From Verrucomicrobiota bacterium (GTDB taxonomy: Bacteria; Verrucomicrobiota; Verrucomicrobiia; Verrucomicrobiales; DEV007), in NCBI GenBank assembly GCA_963205275.1, contig CAUJIH010000103.1, forward strand, positions 1 through 64,000: a stretch of DNA of 64,000 bases. Reading direction: 5' to 3'. The position numbers and the translations under genes were made by a program. The notes beneath the pieces were generated by a model that was given only the letters and a program-made list of their open reading frames with translations, searched no databases and was not told the DNA's origin. Position 1 is the first letter of the stretch. Every line of letters starts with the position of its first letter. Shown in pieces: positions 24,374 through 33,756 of this stretch.

Positions 24374-27300
24374 ATGTGGCTCGTTCGCTACGTCCTTCAA
24401 TACAGATATACCGTCGCCGTCTTAGCGATCTTCATTTTCCTCTTCGGCGTTCTCTCCATTCCGAAGATGTCTACGGACATTCTGCCGCAAGTGGATGCCC
24501 CGGAGCTGAATGTGGTCTGGACCTATACAGGACTGAGTGCTCGCGAGATGGCGGCGCGTGTTACTACCTATGCGGAAATCGCGCTGCTGAATAACGTCGA
24601 TGACATCAAAGAAGTCCGTTCTACGACCACAGACGGAATCGGGTTGATCCGAATGACCTTCCAGCCGGGAGTCAATATGGCCGTGGCTCAAGCTCAGGCG
24701 ACTTCGGTCTCGCAAACTGTTCTGCGTCCTATGCCGAACGGAATGAACCCGCCGCTGATCGTCCGCTCCAGCCCTTCCTCTGTGCCCATTATTCAGCTAG
24801 TAGTCTCATCTGATCGACTAGGCCCGGGCCAGCTTTCTGACTATGCCCGCTTGATGCTTCGCGCTCAGTTACAGAGCGTACCCGGAATGCGTATTTCACA
24901 GCCCTACGGAGGCGCGGCGCGCCAGGTGATGATCGATGTCGATCCCGATGCGCTCCATGCCTTCGATATCACGGTGGCGGAGGTGAATGCCGCTCTCGCT
25001 CGTCAAAATCTCACGCTGCCCTCCGGGAATTTGCGAGAGGGGAACCGAGAATTACCCGTGCAGTTGAATGCCAGTCCGAAGAAAATCGATGAATTTCTCG
25101 ATCTTCCCATCCGAACGATCAAAGAGAGAACAATTCTGCTACGCGACGTCGCCAACGTACGTGACGGGGAGGCGATCCCGACGAATATCGCACGACTGAA
25201 TGGCCAAAACGCTGTGATGGTGTCGATTCTGAAGCTCGGAAACGCATCCACGATAGACATTATCAACGGAATCTTGGAGCGACTGCCGGAGATCCGCGCT
25301 GCTGCGCCGGAGGGCGTCATGATCGAGGCGATCTTTGACCAATCTGTCTTCGTTCGAGCAGCAGTGGTGGGAGTCCAGCACGAGATTATTCTAGTGGCCG
25401 CTCTTGTGGCACTGGTCGTCCTTCTCTTCCTCGGTTCCTGGCGATCCACTCTCATTGTTCTGACGGCGATTCCCCTTGCCTTGCTGTCCTCGGTGATCGG
25501 ACTCAATCTGGTCGGGGCCACCTTTAATCTGATGACGCTTGGAGGACTCGCGTTGGCGATTGGGATTCTAGTGGATAACGCACTTGTCGAAATCGAAAAC
25601 ACCAAGCGTCACGTCGCTCTGGGCAAGCCAGTTCGTCAGGCCATCCTCGATAGTGCGGCTGAGGTCGCGTTCCCGGAGTTCGTCTCTACGCTCTCCATCT
25701 GCATCGTTTTCACACCGATCTTCCTGCTGACCGGTACGGCGGCGGATGTTTTCCGTCCACTCGCTCAGGCGGTGATCTTTTCCATGATCGCCTCCTACGT
25801 TCTCGCTCGTTCTCTCGTTCCCACTCTGGCGAGTCTCATTCTGCCCACCGAGGAGAGGATCGAGCAAAAGAATGCGAGACACACTCCTCGTGGATTCGCT
25901 CGCATTCACCATGGAGTGGAGGCTCTCTTTGAGAAAATCGGCTCTCTCCAGTCGGCCATCCTCCGCCGTTTTCTTACTCACAAGTGGCTGGTCGCGATTC
26001 CCGTTCTAATCCTGCTAGCGATCGGCAGCTTTTCCTTTCTCCATGCCGAACGCGAATTTTTTCCAAAAGCAGACGCTGGGTTGATTCGGCTGTTCCTGCG
26101 AGCTGAACCAGGGCTACGACTCGACGATACTGCGACGACAGTGGCACGGGTTCACTCAGAGATTCGAAAGCTAATTCCGGCGGATGAACTCCAGTTCGTA
26201 GTGGAAAATATCGGAATGCCTATCTCGAATAACTTGGCTTGGGTAGATTCTCCCGCCGCGACGACCGCGGATGCAGAGTTGCTGATCCAACTGCATGACA
26301 AGCATTCACCCAGTGCCGGATATGAGAACGCGCTTCGCGAGATGCTAAAAGAAAAGTTCCCCAGACTTCAGTTCTTCTTCCAGCCTGCCGATTCTACCTC
26401 CCAAACCCTTTCTTCCGGAGCGCCGACTACATTTGAGATACGCTTCAGCGGACGGGATCAAGCGGGAAATCTGAAGTTAGCAGCGCAGATGGAGGAGAGA
26501 CTGAAGACAATCGACGGGATCGCCGATGTCGCTTTGCGAGAAGTACTCCATCGTCCGGGCTATCACGTTCAGGTGGACAGACAGCGTGCTTCGACTTTAG
26601 GAATCAGTCCTTCCGATGTAGCAGCTACTATTCTCGCTTCTTTGGGCGCAGGCTCTACCGTAACTTCGAATTTTTGGATGGATCCAGTCGTGGGGACTTC
26701 GTATCAGGTGCAAGTGATGATTCCTCCGGCTCGCCTGACCTCGATGGAAGAAATGATGAATCTCAACGTCCGCGCTGGCGAAGGGAGTTCCATCGTGCCT
26801 CTGCGTGCTTTTGCTGAAGTGCACCCCAACGAGACCCCAGGATCGATCAGTCGAACCACCCTAAAGCCCACATTCACTATCGTAGCGAATGCTACTCAGC
26901 GAGACCTTGGGGCACTGACTGCCAAGATCGAGTCCATCCTGCACGAACTGCGCCCCGAGCTAAAGCCTGGAAACTCGATTGAACTTCACGGTCAAGCAGC
27001 TCTCATGACCCGGTCCTATAGCGAATTACTGGGGGGACTGGGACTCGCCGCTGTCTTGGTCTTTCTGATCATGGTGGTCAACTTCCAGTCATGGACACTA
27101 CCTTTCGTCGCGATCAGTGGCCTACCGATCGCGATCAGTGGTGCATTCTTCGGGCTGTGGGTCACTCACACTCCGATCAGTGTGCCTGCTCTGATGGGCG
27201 TCATCATGGTCGTCGGGGTATCGACGGCCAACAGCGTGCTGGTCACCGCTTTCGCCCGTGACTGCTGGGAAAGCGGAATGAGCGTGCTCGAATGCGCCTT

Positions 27301-27559
27301 CGAAGCAGCACGCACCCGATTACGGCCCGTGAGCATGACGGCACTCGCAATGATACTCGGCGTCATTCCCATGGCGATCGGACATGCTCAGGGCGGTGAG
27401 CAAAATGCTCCTCTAGGAAGAGCTGTCATCGGAGGACTCCTTTTCGGAACTCTCGCTACGCTACTCCTGATTCCCATCATGTTCGCGATCCTACGACGAG
27501 ACGCGAAAGCAGAGAAGCCGAAGACGAGCGAAGCATCCGCTAAAAGTTCGCCATCATAA
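24374..27559 (+). CDS. RND-family efflux permease
   Basis: This 1061 aa inner-membrane pump has the AcrB-type plan: an N-terminal membrane segment (VAVLAIFIFLFGVLSIP), a large periplasmic loop to about residue 330, a run of helices (about 340-540), a second periplasmic loop and a final helix bundle (about 860-1040). The proton-relay helix reads GGLALAIGILVDNALVEIEN; the second Asp of the usual DD pair is Asn402. No Shine-Dalgarno is visible. The adaptor gene follows after 61 bases; no outer-membrane channel gene is present nearby. Confidence 0.93.
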   Translation: MWLVRYVLQYRYTVAVLAIFIFLFGVLSIPKMSTDILPQVDAPELNVVWTYTGLSAREMAARVTTYAEIALLNNVDDIKEVRSTTTDGIGLIRMTFQPGVNMAVAQAQATSVSQTVLRPMPNGMNPPLIVRSSPSSVPIIQLVVSSDRLGPGQLSDYARLMLRAQLQSVPGMRISQPYGGAARQVMIDVDPDALHAFDITVAEVNAALARQNLTLPSGNLREGNRELPVQLNASPKKIDEFLDLPIRTIKERTILLRDVANVRDGEAIPTNIARLNGQNAVMVSILKLGNASTIDIINGILERLPEIRAAAPEGVMIEAIFDQSVFVRAAVVGVQHEIILVAALVALVVLLFLGSWRSTLIVLTAIPLALLSSVIGLNLVGATFNLMTLGGLALAIGILVDNALVEIENTKRHVALGKPVRQAILDSAAEVAFPEFVSTLSICIVFTPIFLLTGTAADVFRPLAQAVIFSMIASYVLARSLVPTLASLILPTEERIEQKNARHTPRGFARIHHGVEALFEKIGSLQSAILRRFLTHKWLVAIPVLILLAIGSFSFLHAEREFFPKADAGLIRLFLRAEPGLRLDDTATTVARVHSEIRKLIPADELQFVVENIGMPISNNLAWVDSPAATTADAELLIQLHDKHSPSAGYENALREMLKEKFPRLQFFFQPADSTSQTLSSGAPTTFEIRFSGRDQAGNLKLAAQMEERLKTIDGIADVALREVLHRPGYHVQVDRQRASTLGISPSDVAATILASLGAGSTVTSNFWMDPVVGTSYQVQVMIPPARLTSMEEMMNLNVRAGEGSSIVPLRAFAEVHPNETPGSISRTTLKPTFTIVANATQRDLGALTAKIESILHELRPELKPGNSIELHGQAALMTRSYSELLGGLGLAAVLVFLIMVVNFQSWTLPFVAISGLPIAISGAFFGLWVTHTPISVPALMGVIMVVGVSTANSVLVTAFARDCWESGMSVLECAFEAARTRLRPVSMTALAMILGVIPMAIGHAQGGEQNAPLGRAVIGGLLFGTLATLLLIPIMFAILRRDAKAEKPKTSEASAKSSPS

Positions 27560-27620
27560 AACACTTCCGGTGCTCATCATTCCATACGCCCCCGACTCAT
27601 TTACTTCACCCCTTTCTCCG

Positions 27621-28703
27621 ATGACCAAATTTTTCCCTTCCCTGCTCCTTCTCTGTCTCCTAGCGATTCCACTGATGTCACAGGATATTCTCGAAGTCAC
27701 TACCACGACTCCCAGCCCTGGCGATCCCACGTTTCAGATCACCTTACCTGGTCGCACAGAGGCTGTAGAGTATGCAACCCTGTTCACTCGTGCGACCGGG
27801 ACGGTGGCAGAGAGAAAGGCAGATATCGGAGATCTCGTGAAGAAGGGCGACATTCTCGCGATAATCGCCGTACCAGATCTGGATCGGGCGATTGATGCCG
27901 CAAAGGCTGCTGTCGCTCAGGCAAAGGCCGAGGAAGACAACGCCAGAGCTATGGCGGTGCGCTCCGAGAAACTTCTAAGCACTAGTGCCATTTCAGCGGA
28001 AGAGGCTGAGCGACGACAAAACGATCTCGTGGCGAAATCCGCTGCTCGTCAGGTAGTCACAGCCCAGCTCGCAAAGCTCGAAACTGAGCGAGATTTCGCC
28101 ATTGTCCGAGCACCTTTTAACGGGATCATCACCGAGCGTAACTTCGACATCGGTAATCACGTCCGGGGCGATGCGTCAGGACGGGACGAGTGGCTTTACC
28201 GGATTGCCCGCTCTGATACACTGCTTTTCGTAATCGCTTCTCCCCCCAGTCTCGCCACCCGCTGTGATAAATCAACCCGAGCGAGGATCCTCTTTCCTGC
28301 ATTCAGCGAGAGTCCCGTGGAAGCGATGTTCTCTCGATCATCACGCAGCTTCGATCCAGCGACGGGAACTATGCGAGCCGAGTTTTTGATCGACAACGCC
28401 GATCTTCGTCTACCCATCGGGTTGACCGGAAAGGCGACGATTACTCTGCCACCCAGTAAACACACATTCTACGTGCCATCAAACACGATCATAGTGAATC
28501 AGGGAGTTCCTCAGATCATTTTGGATCACCAAGGAAAAGCGCGGTTTATCGACGTGATCCAAGGCGCACGTCGCAGCAACGAGACCGAGGTCAAATCAAC
28601 CGATCTCGAAGCGGATTCACGTGTCGTCGTCAATCCCAACGCACTGATCCAGCCGGGGACTATGCTGAAGAGCACGATGTCAGATAAAGCAGATGTAAAC
28701 TAG
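27621..28703 (+). CDS. RND efflux membrane fusion protein
   Basis: The 360 aa product from ATG 27621 begins with the signal peptide MTKFFPSLLLLCLLAIPLM; a longer reading from 27570 would bury it. It then has the lipoyl half ATGTVAERKADIGDLVKKG, a coiled-coil hairpin (about residues 90-155), the second lipoyl half IVRAPFNGIITERNFDIGN, and a beta-barrel. It links the upstream pump to an outer-membrane channel and acts in the periplasm. Confidence 0.92.
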   Translation: MTKFFPSLLLLCLLAIPLMSQDILEVTTTTPSPGDPTFQITLPGRTEAVEYATLFTRATGTVAERKADIGDLVKKGDILAIIAVPDLDRAIDAAKAAVAQAKAEEDNARAMAVRSEKLLSTSAISAEEAERRQNDLVAKSAARQVVTAQLAKLETERDFAIVRAPFNGIITERNFDIGNHVRGDASGRDEWLYRIARSDTLLFVIASPPSLATRCDKSTRARILFPAFSESPVEAMFSRSSRSFDPATGTMRAEFLIDNADLRLPIGLTGKATITLPPSKHTFYVPSNTIIVNQGVPQIILDHQGKARFIDVIQGARRSNETEVKSTDLEADSRVVVNPNALIQPGTMLKSTMSDKADVN

Positions 28704-28730
28704 AACTCCTTTCCGGATCGAGCTCCCGTT

Positions 28731-29744
28731 CTATTTCCTCAATTCTGCGAAAATCAGGCGACCTGCGGTCGTCTGCACGGATCCGGCCACGACGACGTGC
28801 TGATGTGTTCCGATATGGTTTTTCGCATGATTCACGACGATCATCGTGCCGTCGGGCAGATATCCGACCGCCTGATGATCATCACGGCCTTCCTTGACTA
28901 GGTCCAGTGAGAGCTCATCACCAGGAGACACGATAGGCTTCAACGCGGTAGAGAGTTCGTTCAGATTCAGCACGGAGATACCGCGCAGACGAGCGACTTT
29001 CCCCAGATTCGCATCATTGGTCAGAATCCGTGCATCGAGAAGATCGGCCAATTGCACCATTTTCATGTCTGCCGTTAGTCCATCCTCGAAAGTCCCATCG
29101 CGAACGGTCACGTTCACTTTCCCTCCCGACCTCATGGCCTCTAAGGTGTCAAGCCCCCGTCGTCCGCGGCTGCGTTTGATGTCATCATTCGAATCCGCCA
29201 TTTTTTGAAGCTCTTCTAGGACGAAGCGTGGCACCTCGAGCGCTCCCCCCAGGAATCCAACCTCGCATATCGCAGGAATCCGTCCGTCGATGATGATATT
29301 CGTATCCAGTAGAGTGGGGAGATCCTGTAGTGCATCCTGTCGAAATCGAACATAGGGAATGAGCAGCGAAAACTCCTCCCGCTTGCTGCGGAGCGCCAAC
29401 ATGACTCCGATGAATCCAAATCCAAGGAAAATGGCGAGATTAAAGATGCTTCCTGCCAGCGGAAACTGCTGCACCCAACCTGCTTCGAGAAATCCGATGC
29501 GCGTCACCAGCCAGGCACACAGAAAGCCAATCAGTAGCCCAAACGTGGCATTAGAAAATGAGCGAAAGGTGAGGTGTCGCAGAAGAATATCGAGCACGAT
29601 CACTACCGAGGAAAAGCCAAGTCCGATGATCGCACCGAACCACCACATCTCGGTTCCTTCGCCCATCGCGATGATCGCACCGATAAATCCCGCGAGGAGC
29701 AGGAAAAACATGCGCACAATATTGAGGAGAGCGGAAGTATTCAT
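28731..29744 (-). CDS. Membrane PIN-TRAM domain protein (YacL-like)
   Basis: From ATG 29744 the product is 337 aa: four predicted membrane helices (about 1-130), a PIN domain starting LPTLLDTNIIIDGRI with the metal-binding Asp, later ILTNDANLGKV, and a C-terminal TRAM domain (DHQAVGYLPDGTMIVVNHA). PIN domains are nucleases; the YacL group is anchored in the membrane and probably acts on RNA. It is convergent with the fusion-protein gene and follows prmA in the same direction after 34 bases. Confidence 0.85.
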   Translation of the reverse strand: MNTSALLNIVRMFFLLLAGFIGAIIAMGEGTEMWWFGAIIGLGFSSVVIVLDILLRHLTFRSFSNATFGLLIGFLCAWLVTRIGFLEAGWVQQFPLAGSIFNLAIFLGFGFIGVMLALRSKREEFSLLIPYVRFRQDALQDLPTLLDTNIIIDGRIPAICEVGFLGGALEVPRFVLEELQKMADSNDDIKRSRGRRGLDTLEAMRSGGKVNVTVRDGTFEDGLTADMKMVQLADLLDARILTNDANLGKVARLRGISVLNLNELSTALKPIVSPGDELSLDLVKEGRDDHQAVGYLPDGTMIVVNHAKNHIGTHQHVVVAGSVQTTAGRLIFAELRK

Positions 29745-29778
29745 GGCGAACAAAGTGAAATCGGAAAACACAAGTGTA

Positions 29779-30645
29779 TCACCCTCCACATCGCGCTGCC
29801 ATCCATTTGCCGCGCCTGAGAGTCGCTAAACAATTCAATTTTGACCGATGAACCGATTGGAGCATCGACTCGGCCTGTGTTCTGAGAAAGCCGGACAGGA
29901 TCAGTTCCCCATTCGGAGCCAAATGAGAAGGCAAAATAGGGAGCAGCTCGATGAGAAGATCGTGGAAGAGATTGGCAGTGATCAGATCGCAAGCGCTTTC
30001 CGAATGCTCTCGTAACCAGGGAACGACGTCACAGACGATAAATTCGATGGCTTCCTGCACTCCGTGTCTCTCCGCATTCGCACGAGCGTATTCCAGAGCC
30101 ATGGCGTCATTTTCAAGTGCGATAACTTCGCTGGCTCCCAGTTTCGCGGCGGCGATGGCGAGGATTCCGCTCCCCGTTCCCAGATCGAGCATACGCCAAG
30201 GGCGATTCTCTCTCTTCTTTGCAAAATCGACCAAAAAGCGGAGGCAACTCGCAGTCGTCCCATGAGATCCGGTACCGAAGGCAAGCTGGGGCGGAAAGCT
30301 CAGTACGATGCGTCCTGGGTGTTGACTCGCCAGTTTCTCTATCGCCTCCGATTCCTCCTCATCGACAATCAGAAGAGTATCCCGGATCTTCTGCGGCTTT
30401 CGAAGCTCATCCGCCTGCTTCGAGGGTAGCCAAGTGGCGGGATCAACGATCTCCACAGTTCCGCCGAAGCATGCAGGTAGGGCGGCGACCACCTCGTGAG
30501 AATCCGAATACACTAGAAATTGCCAGCGAGCGAGTTTCACGTGCTTCTCTAGAACGTAGGCGACTCCTGCATCGGCCAGCCGTGCCTCCAATTCCTCGAC
30601 TCGACTTTCATCGACCCGTTTTGACCAGCGATAAATCGTATCCAC
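29779..30645 (-). CDS. prmA: Ribosomal protein L11 methyltransferase
   Basis: PrmA trimethylates ribosomal protein L11 using SAM. The reading frame is open into the tRNA-Gly gene upstream, so the true start is downstream; the GTG at 30645 gives a normal N-terminus (DTIYRWSKRVDES). The 288 aa protein has LDLGTGSGILAIAAAKLGA for SAM, the LAFGTGSHGTTASC motif typical of PrmA, and ITANLFHDLLIELLP. Confidence 0.88.
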   Translation of the reverse strand: MDTIYRWSKRVDESRVEELEARLADAGVAYVLEKHVKLARWQFLVYSDSHEVVAALPACFGGTVEIVDPATWLPSKQADELRKPQKIRDTLLIVDEEESEAIEKLASQHPGRIVLSFPPQLAFGTGSHGTTASCLRFLVDFAKKRENRPWRMLDLGTGSGILAIAAAKLGASEVIALENDAMALEYARANAERHGVQEAIEFIVCDVVPWLREHSESACDLITANLFHDLLIELLPILPSHLAPNGELILSGFLRTQAESMLQSVHRSKLNCLATLRRGKWMAARCGG

Positions 30646-30692
30646 AGCAGCGACTTTAGAACTGGAGACGGTTACAAAACAAAAAAGAAAAA

Positions 30693-30767
30693 TGGAGCGG
30701 GTGATGAGATTCGAACTCACGACATCGACCTTGGCAAGGTCGCGCTCTACCCCTGAGCTACACCCGC
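30693..30767 (-). tRNA. tRNA-Gly (anticodon GCC)
   Basis: The minus strand gives a full cloverleaf: GCGGGTG with CACCCGC, D arm GCTC/GAGC, loop TTGCCAA (anticodon GCC), T arm with TTCGAAT, discriminator T and encoded CCA. It reads GGC/GGU codons. Confidence 0.95.
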
Positions 30768-30770
30768 ATC

Positions 30771-30789
30771 TTTCGCCAAAGTGGCGAAA
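30771..30789. terminator. Hairpin beside tRNA-Gly
   Basis: TTTCGCCA and TGGCGAAA form a perfect 8-base stem with a 3-base loop, 3 bases from the 5' end of the tRNA. It lacks a T tract. It may be a processing signal in the tRNA precursor or a weak terminator. Confidence 0.35.
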
Positions 30790-30889
30790 CGGACGGTAAA
30801 GTGATGGAAGTTACTCTCTTTATCAAGGTATATTTTAACAGAAATCATTGGCAGCCCCCCTGTGTCGAGGCGAGACTCTCCCTCCGCCT

Positions 30890-31723
30890 ATGATGAAGCG
30901 ATTTGGAAACAAGCTCGACGAGATTTTATCGGACAAGGAGGCCGAGGTGCGCCGACTCCTCCCGCTCCGTGAGAAATTGCGTGCCGCTGCACTCACACGG
31001 AATGATTTCCGCTCCTTTGAGTCTGCGCTTCGCGGTGAACTTCCTGAACAACTGGGCGACGAACATTTCGCAGATCGCGAACTCGCAGTCATCGCCGAGA
31101 TCAAACGCGCATCTCCCTCTGCGGGAATGATCGCGAATGAGTTCGATCCTGTCGCCATCGCTTCCGCCTACGCCGAGGCGGGTGCCAATGCCCTCTCTGT
31201 GCTGACGGATGTGAAATACTTTCAGGGAAACCTTTCCTATTTGGAGAAAATTCGCGCTCAAGTTTCTCTGCCGATTTTGCGAAAAGACTTCATTATCGAC
31301 GAAGTCCAGATCTACGAATCTGTCGTCGGGGGTGCCGATGCCATTTTACTCATCGTCGCTGCTCTGGAGCAAGATCGCCTGATTCAGCTTCTCGATGTCG
31401 CCGCCACTTGCCAGCTCGATGTACTGGTGGAAGTACACGATTTGGAGGAAATGGAGCGCGCTCTCGATACGGATGCTCGCATCATCGGCATCAATAATCG
31501 CAATCTGCGAACCTTTGAAGTCGATCTGGCGGCGACGGAGACTCTGAGCGAAGAAGTGGGGTCGGATCGCGTTCTCGTGAGTGAGAGTGGGATCAGCAGT
31601 GCTGCAGATACTGATCATATCCGAGAATGGGGAGTGGATGCGATTCTGGTGGGCGAGGCGCTCATGCGAGCTTCGGACAAGCGGGAGAAAATGGCTGAGC
31701 TAAAGGGACTGGCCCTTCAGTAA
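30890..31723 (+). CDS. trpC: Indole-3-glycerol phosphate synthase
   Basis: TrpC closes the indole ring in tryptophan synthesis. The 277 aa TIM-barrel protein has VIAEIKRASPSAG, LSVLTDVKYFQG, LPILRKDFIIDEVQIYE, INNRNLRTFEVDL, LVSESGI and ILVGEALM, the family's phosphate and catalytic loops. Starts at 30890 and 30893 are adjacent ATGs; the upstream TTG at 30848 is less likely. It stands alone here, with no other trp gene in the window. Confidence 0.96.
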   Translation: MMKRFGNKLDEILSDKEAEVRRLLPLREKLRAAALTRNDFRSFESALRGELPEQLGDEHFADRELAVIAEIKRASPSAGMIANEFDPVAIASAYAEAGANALSVLTDVKYFQGNLSYLEKIRAQVSLPILRKDFIIDEVQIYESVVGGADAILLIVAALEQDRLIQLLDVAATCQLDVLVEVHDLEEMERALDTDARIIGINNRNLRTFEVDLAATETLSEEVGSDRVLVSESGISSAADTDHIREWGVDAILVGEALMRASDKREKMAELKGLALQ

Positions 31724-31770
31724 GGTCAGCGACACACTCATCTTTCAGAGATTAAAAAGTCTGTCTGTTG

Positions 31771-32349
31771 ATGAAAACGAGTCGTCTCGAGGCCTTCACT
31801 GACGGAGTCATGGCCGTAGCCCTGACGATCATGGTAATGGATCTGAAGGCTCCGGAAGACACGAGCTGGCCCGCGCTTCTAGCTCTCTGGCCTGTGGCTC
31901 TGAGCTATCTCTTGAGCTTCGTCTATGTCGGTATCTACTGGAATAACCATCACCATCTAATGCTGGTCAGCGAGCGCATTCGCGGGATCACTCTTTGGTG
32001 CAATCTTCTTTTGCTGTTTTGGATTACACTCATCCCGTTCGCCACTTCATGGATGAGCAAACACGAGTTCGCCAGTGTGCCCGTCGCACTCTATGGCATC
32101 GTCCTGCTGATGGCGGCCTTGTCCTTCTTCCTTCTGCAATATGAAATCATCCGTGTCAATGGATCGAACTCTGCCCTGTCGAAGGCGGTCGGACGTGACA
32201 TCAAGGGACGCTGGTCAGTCGGCCTGTATGTCGTCGCGCTAATCGTTTCCGCATGGGCTCCGTGGTTCTCCTGCCTATGCTACGCCGTGGTGGCCTGCAT
32301 TTGGTTTATTCCGGACCGCCGCTTCGAGAAAGTGGGTGGCATGGGCTAA
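31771..32349 (+). CDS. TMEM175/DUF1211 family membrane channel
   Basis: This 192 aa protein has about six membrane helices and begins RLEAFTDGVMAVALTIMVMDL, the TM1 signature of bacterial TMEM175 potassium channel homologues (usually R-x-x-A-F-S-D-G-V). A WNNHHHL segment follows TM2. ATG 31771 is chosen over the adjacent TTG. Channel activity is known for related proteins; here it is inferred. Confidence 0.82.
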   Translation: MKTSRLEAFTDGVMAVALTIMVMDLKAPEDTSWPALLALWPVALSYLLSFVYVGIYWNNHHHLMLVSERIRGITLWCNLLLLFWITLIPFATSWMSKHEFASVPVALYGIVLLMAALSFFLLQYEIIRVNGSNSALSKAVGRDIKGRWSVGLYVVALIVSAWAPWFSCLCYAVVACIWFIPDRRFEKVGGMG

Positions 32350-32396
32350 CTCTACCGACTCACCTTTCTGCCGATCAAGGTCGACCTCACCCTCTG

Positions 32397-33701
32397 TCAG
32401 AGAGTGAGCTTAGTCTGGAGCTGTTCCAGTTCATGCACGAATCCAGGATAACTCGTCTCAATACACTCCGAGTCGTGAATGACCGTTTCTCCATCAGCGA
32501 AGAGTCCTGCGATGGCGAAAGACATGGCGATGCGGTGATCGCCGAGAGCCTGAATCTCCGTTCCGTGAAGTGGAGCGCCTCCCATAATCTCCATACCGTC
32601 GGCAAATTCCTCGACCTTCGCTCCCATGCGGCGGAGTCCGTCGGCAACGACAGAGATGCGGTCACTCTCCTTCACTCGTAACTCCTGAGCGTCGCGGATA
32701 GTCGTTTTCCCCTTGGCTAACGCGGCTGCGACAGCCAAGACAGGCAATTCGTCGATTAATGAAGGAATTTCTCCTCCGCCGATCTCGGTGCCATGGAGTC
32801 CTGCCCCGGTAATCGTCACGTCACCCATCGGTTCACAGCCTGATTCATCGATGCGCTCCGTAATCCGTGCTCCCATACGTCCCAAGACCTTCAGCACTCC
32901 CGTGCGGGTGGGATTGAGGCCGACATTGCGAACTGTCACGCTCGACCTCTGATTCGCGGCGGCTGCGACAAGCCAGAAAGCAGCGCTGGAGATATCTCCT
33001 GGAACTTGAATGTCGCGGGACTCTGGAACCTGGCCGCCCCAGATAGAGACGGTATCTCCCTCACGTATCACCTTCACGAGCAGATACCGAAGCATTCGCT
33101 CCGTGTGATCGCGGGATGGCATCGGTTCACGAACGCTGGTCCGGCCTTCGGCTGACAGCCCCGCAAGAAGGATGGCGCTTTTCACCTGGGCACTAGCCAC
33201 GGGAGAGTCGTAATGAATCGCTTGGAGCCGTTCTCGACCTTTGATCGTAATCGGTGGAGTGCAGCGTTCCCCCTGGCCTTGAATTTCAGCGCCCATCTGA
33301 CCGAGGGGAATGGCGACGCGGTTCATCGGACGCTTTGATAGTGAAGCATCACCGGAGAGAGTCGTGGAAAAGGGGCGACCGGCCAGAATGCCGGAAAGCA
33401 ACCGCATCGTCGTTCCGCTGTTCCCGCAGTCTATCGGGCGTTCCGGATCGTGCAGATCGCCACGGCAGCCTTGCACACGCAGATGAGTGCCGCTCTTATC
33501 CAGCGTCTCGATCTGGACTCCCATCGCCTTCAGAGCTGCCATCGTGGCCAGACAATCTTCACTGGTGAGAAAGCCAGTAATTTCACAGATGCCATTGGAC
33601 AGAGCGGAGAACAAGAGCGCTCGGTGAGAAATGCTCTTGTCACCGGGAACAGTGATTTCTGCTAGGAATTTTTCTGATTTGCGAACGCGAAGATCGGCCA
33701 T
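32397..33701 (-). CDS. aroA: 3-phosphoshikimate 1-carboxyvinyltransferase (EPSP synthase)
   Basis: AroA joins PEP to shikimate 3-phosphate. The product from ATG 33701 is 434 aa and begins before VPGDKSISHRALLFSAL. Other hallmarks are IDCGNSGTTMRLLSGILAG, SLSKRPMNRV, the catalytic Asp/Glu region SLIDELPVLAVAAALA, RVKESDRIS and DHRIAMSFAIAGL. A longer frame to 33854 is ignored because it precedes the normal N-terminus. It lies 55 bases after tyrA. Confidence 0.97.
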   Translation of the reverse strand: MADLRVRKSEKFLAEITVPGDKSISHRALLFSALSNGICEITGFLTSEDCLATMAALKAMGVQIETLDKSGTHLRVQGCRGDLHDPERPIDCGNSGTTMRLLSGILAGRPFSTTLSGDASLSKRPMNRVAIPLGQMGAEIQGQGERCTPPITIKGRERLQAIHYDSPVASAQVKSAILLAGLSAEGRTSVREPMPSRDHTERMLRYLLVKVIREGDTVSIWGGQVPESRDIQVPGDISSAAFWLVAAAANQRSSVTVRNVGLNPTRTGVLKVLGRMGARITERIDESGCEPMGDVTITGAGLHGTEIGGGEIPSLIDELPVLAVAAALAKGKTTIRDAQELRVKESDRISVVADGLRRMGAKVEEFADGMEIMGGAPLHGTEIQALGDHRIAMSFAIAGLFADGETVIHDSECIETSYPGFVHELEQLQTKLTL

Positions 33702-33756
33702 GAAGAGAAAGGGAAAGGTAGGAAAGGTTCCGGATGCTAGGCGATCCGTCAACTTG

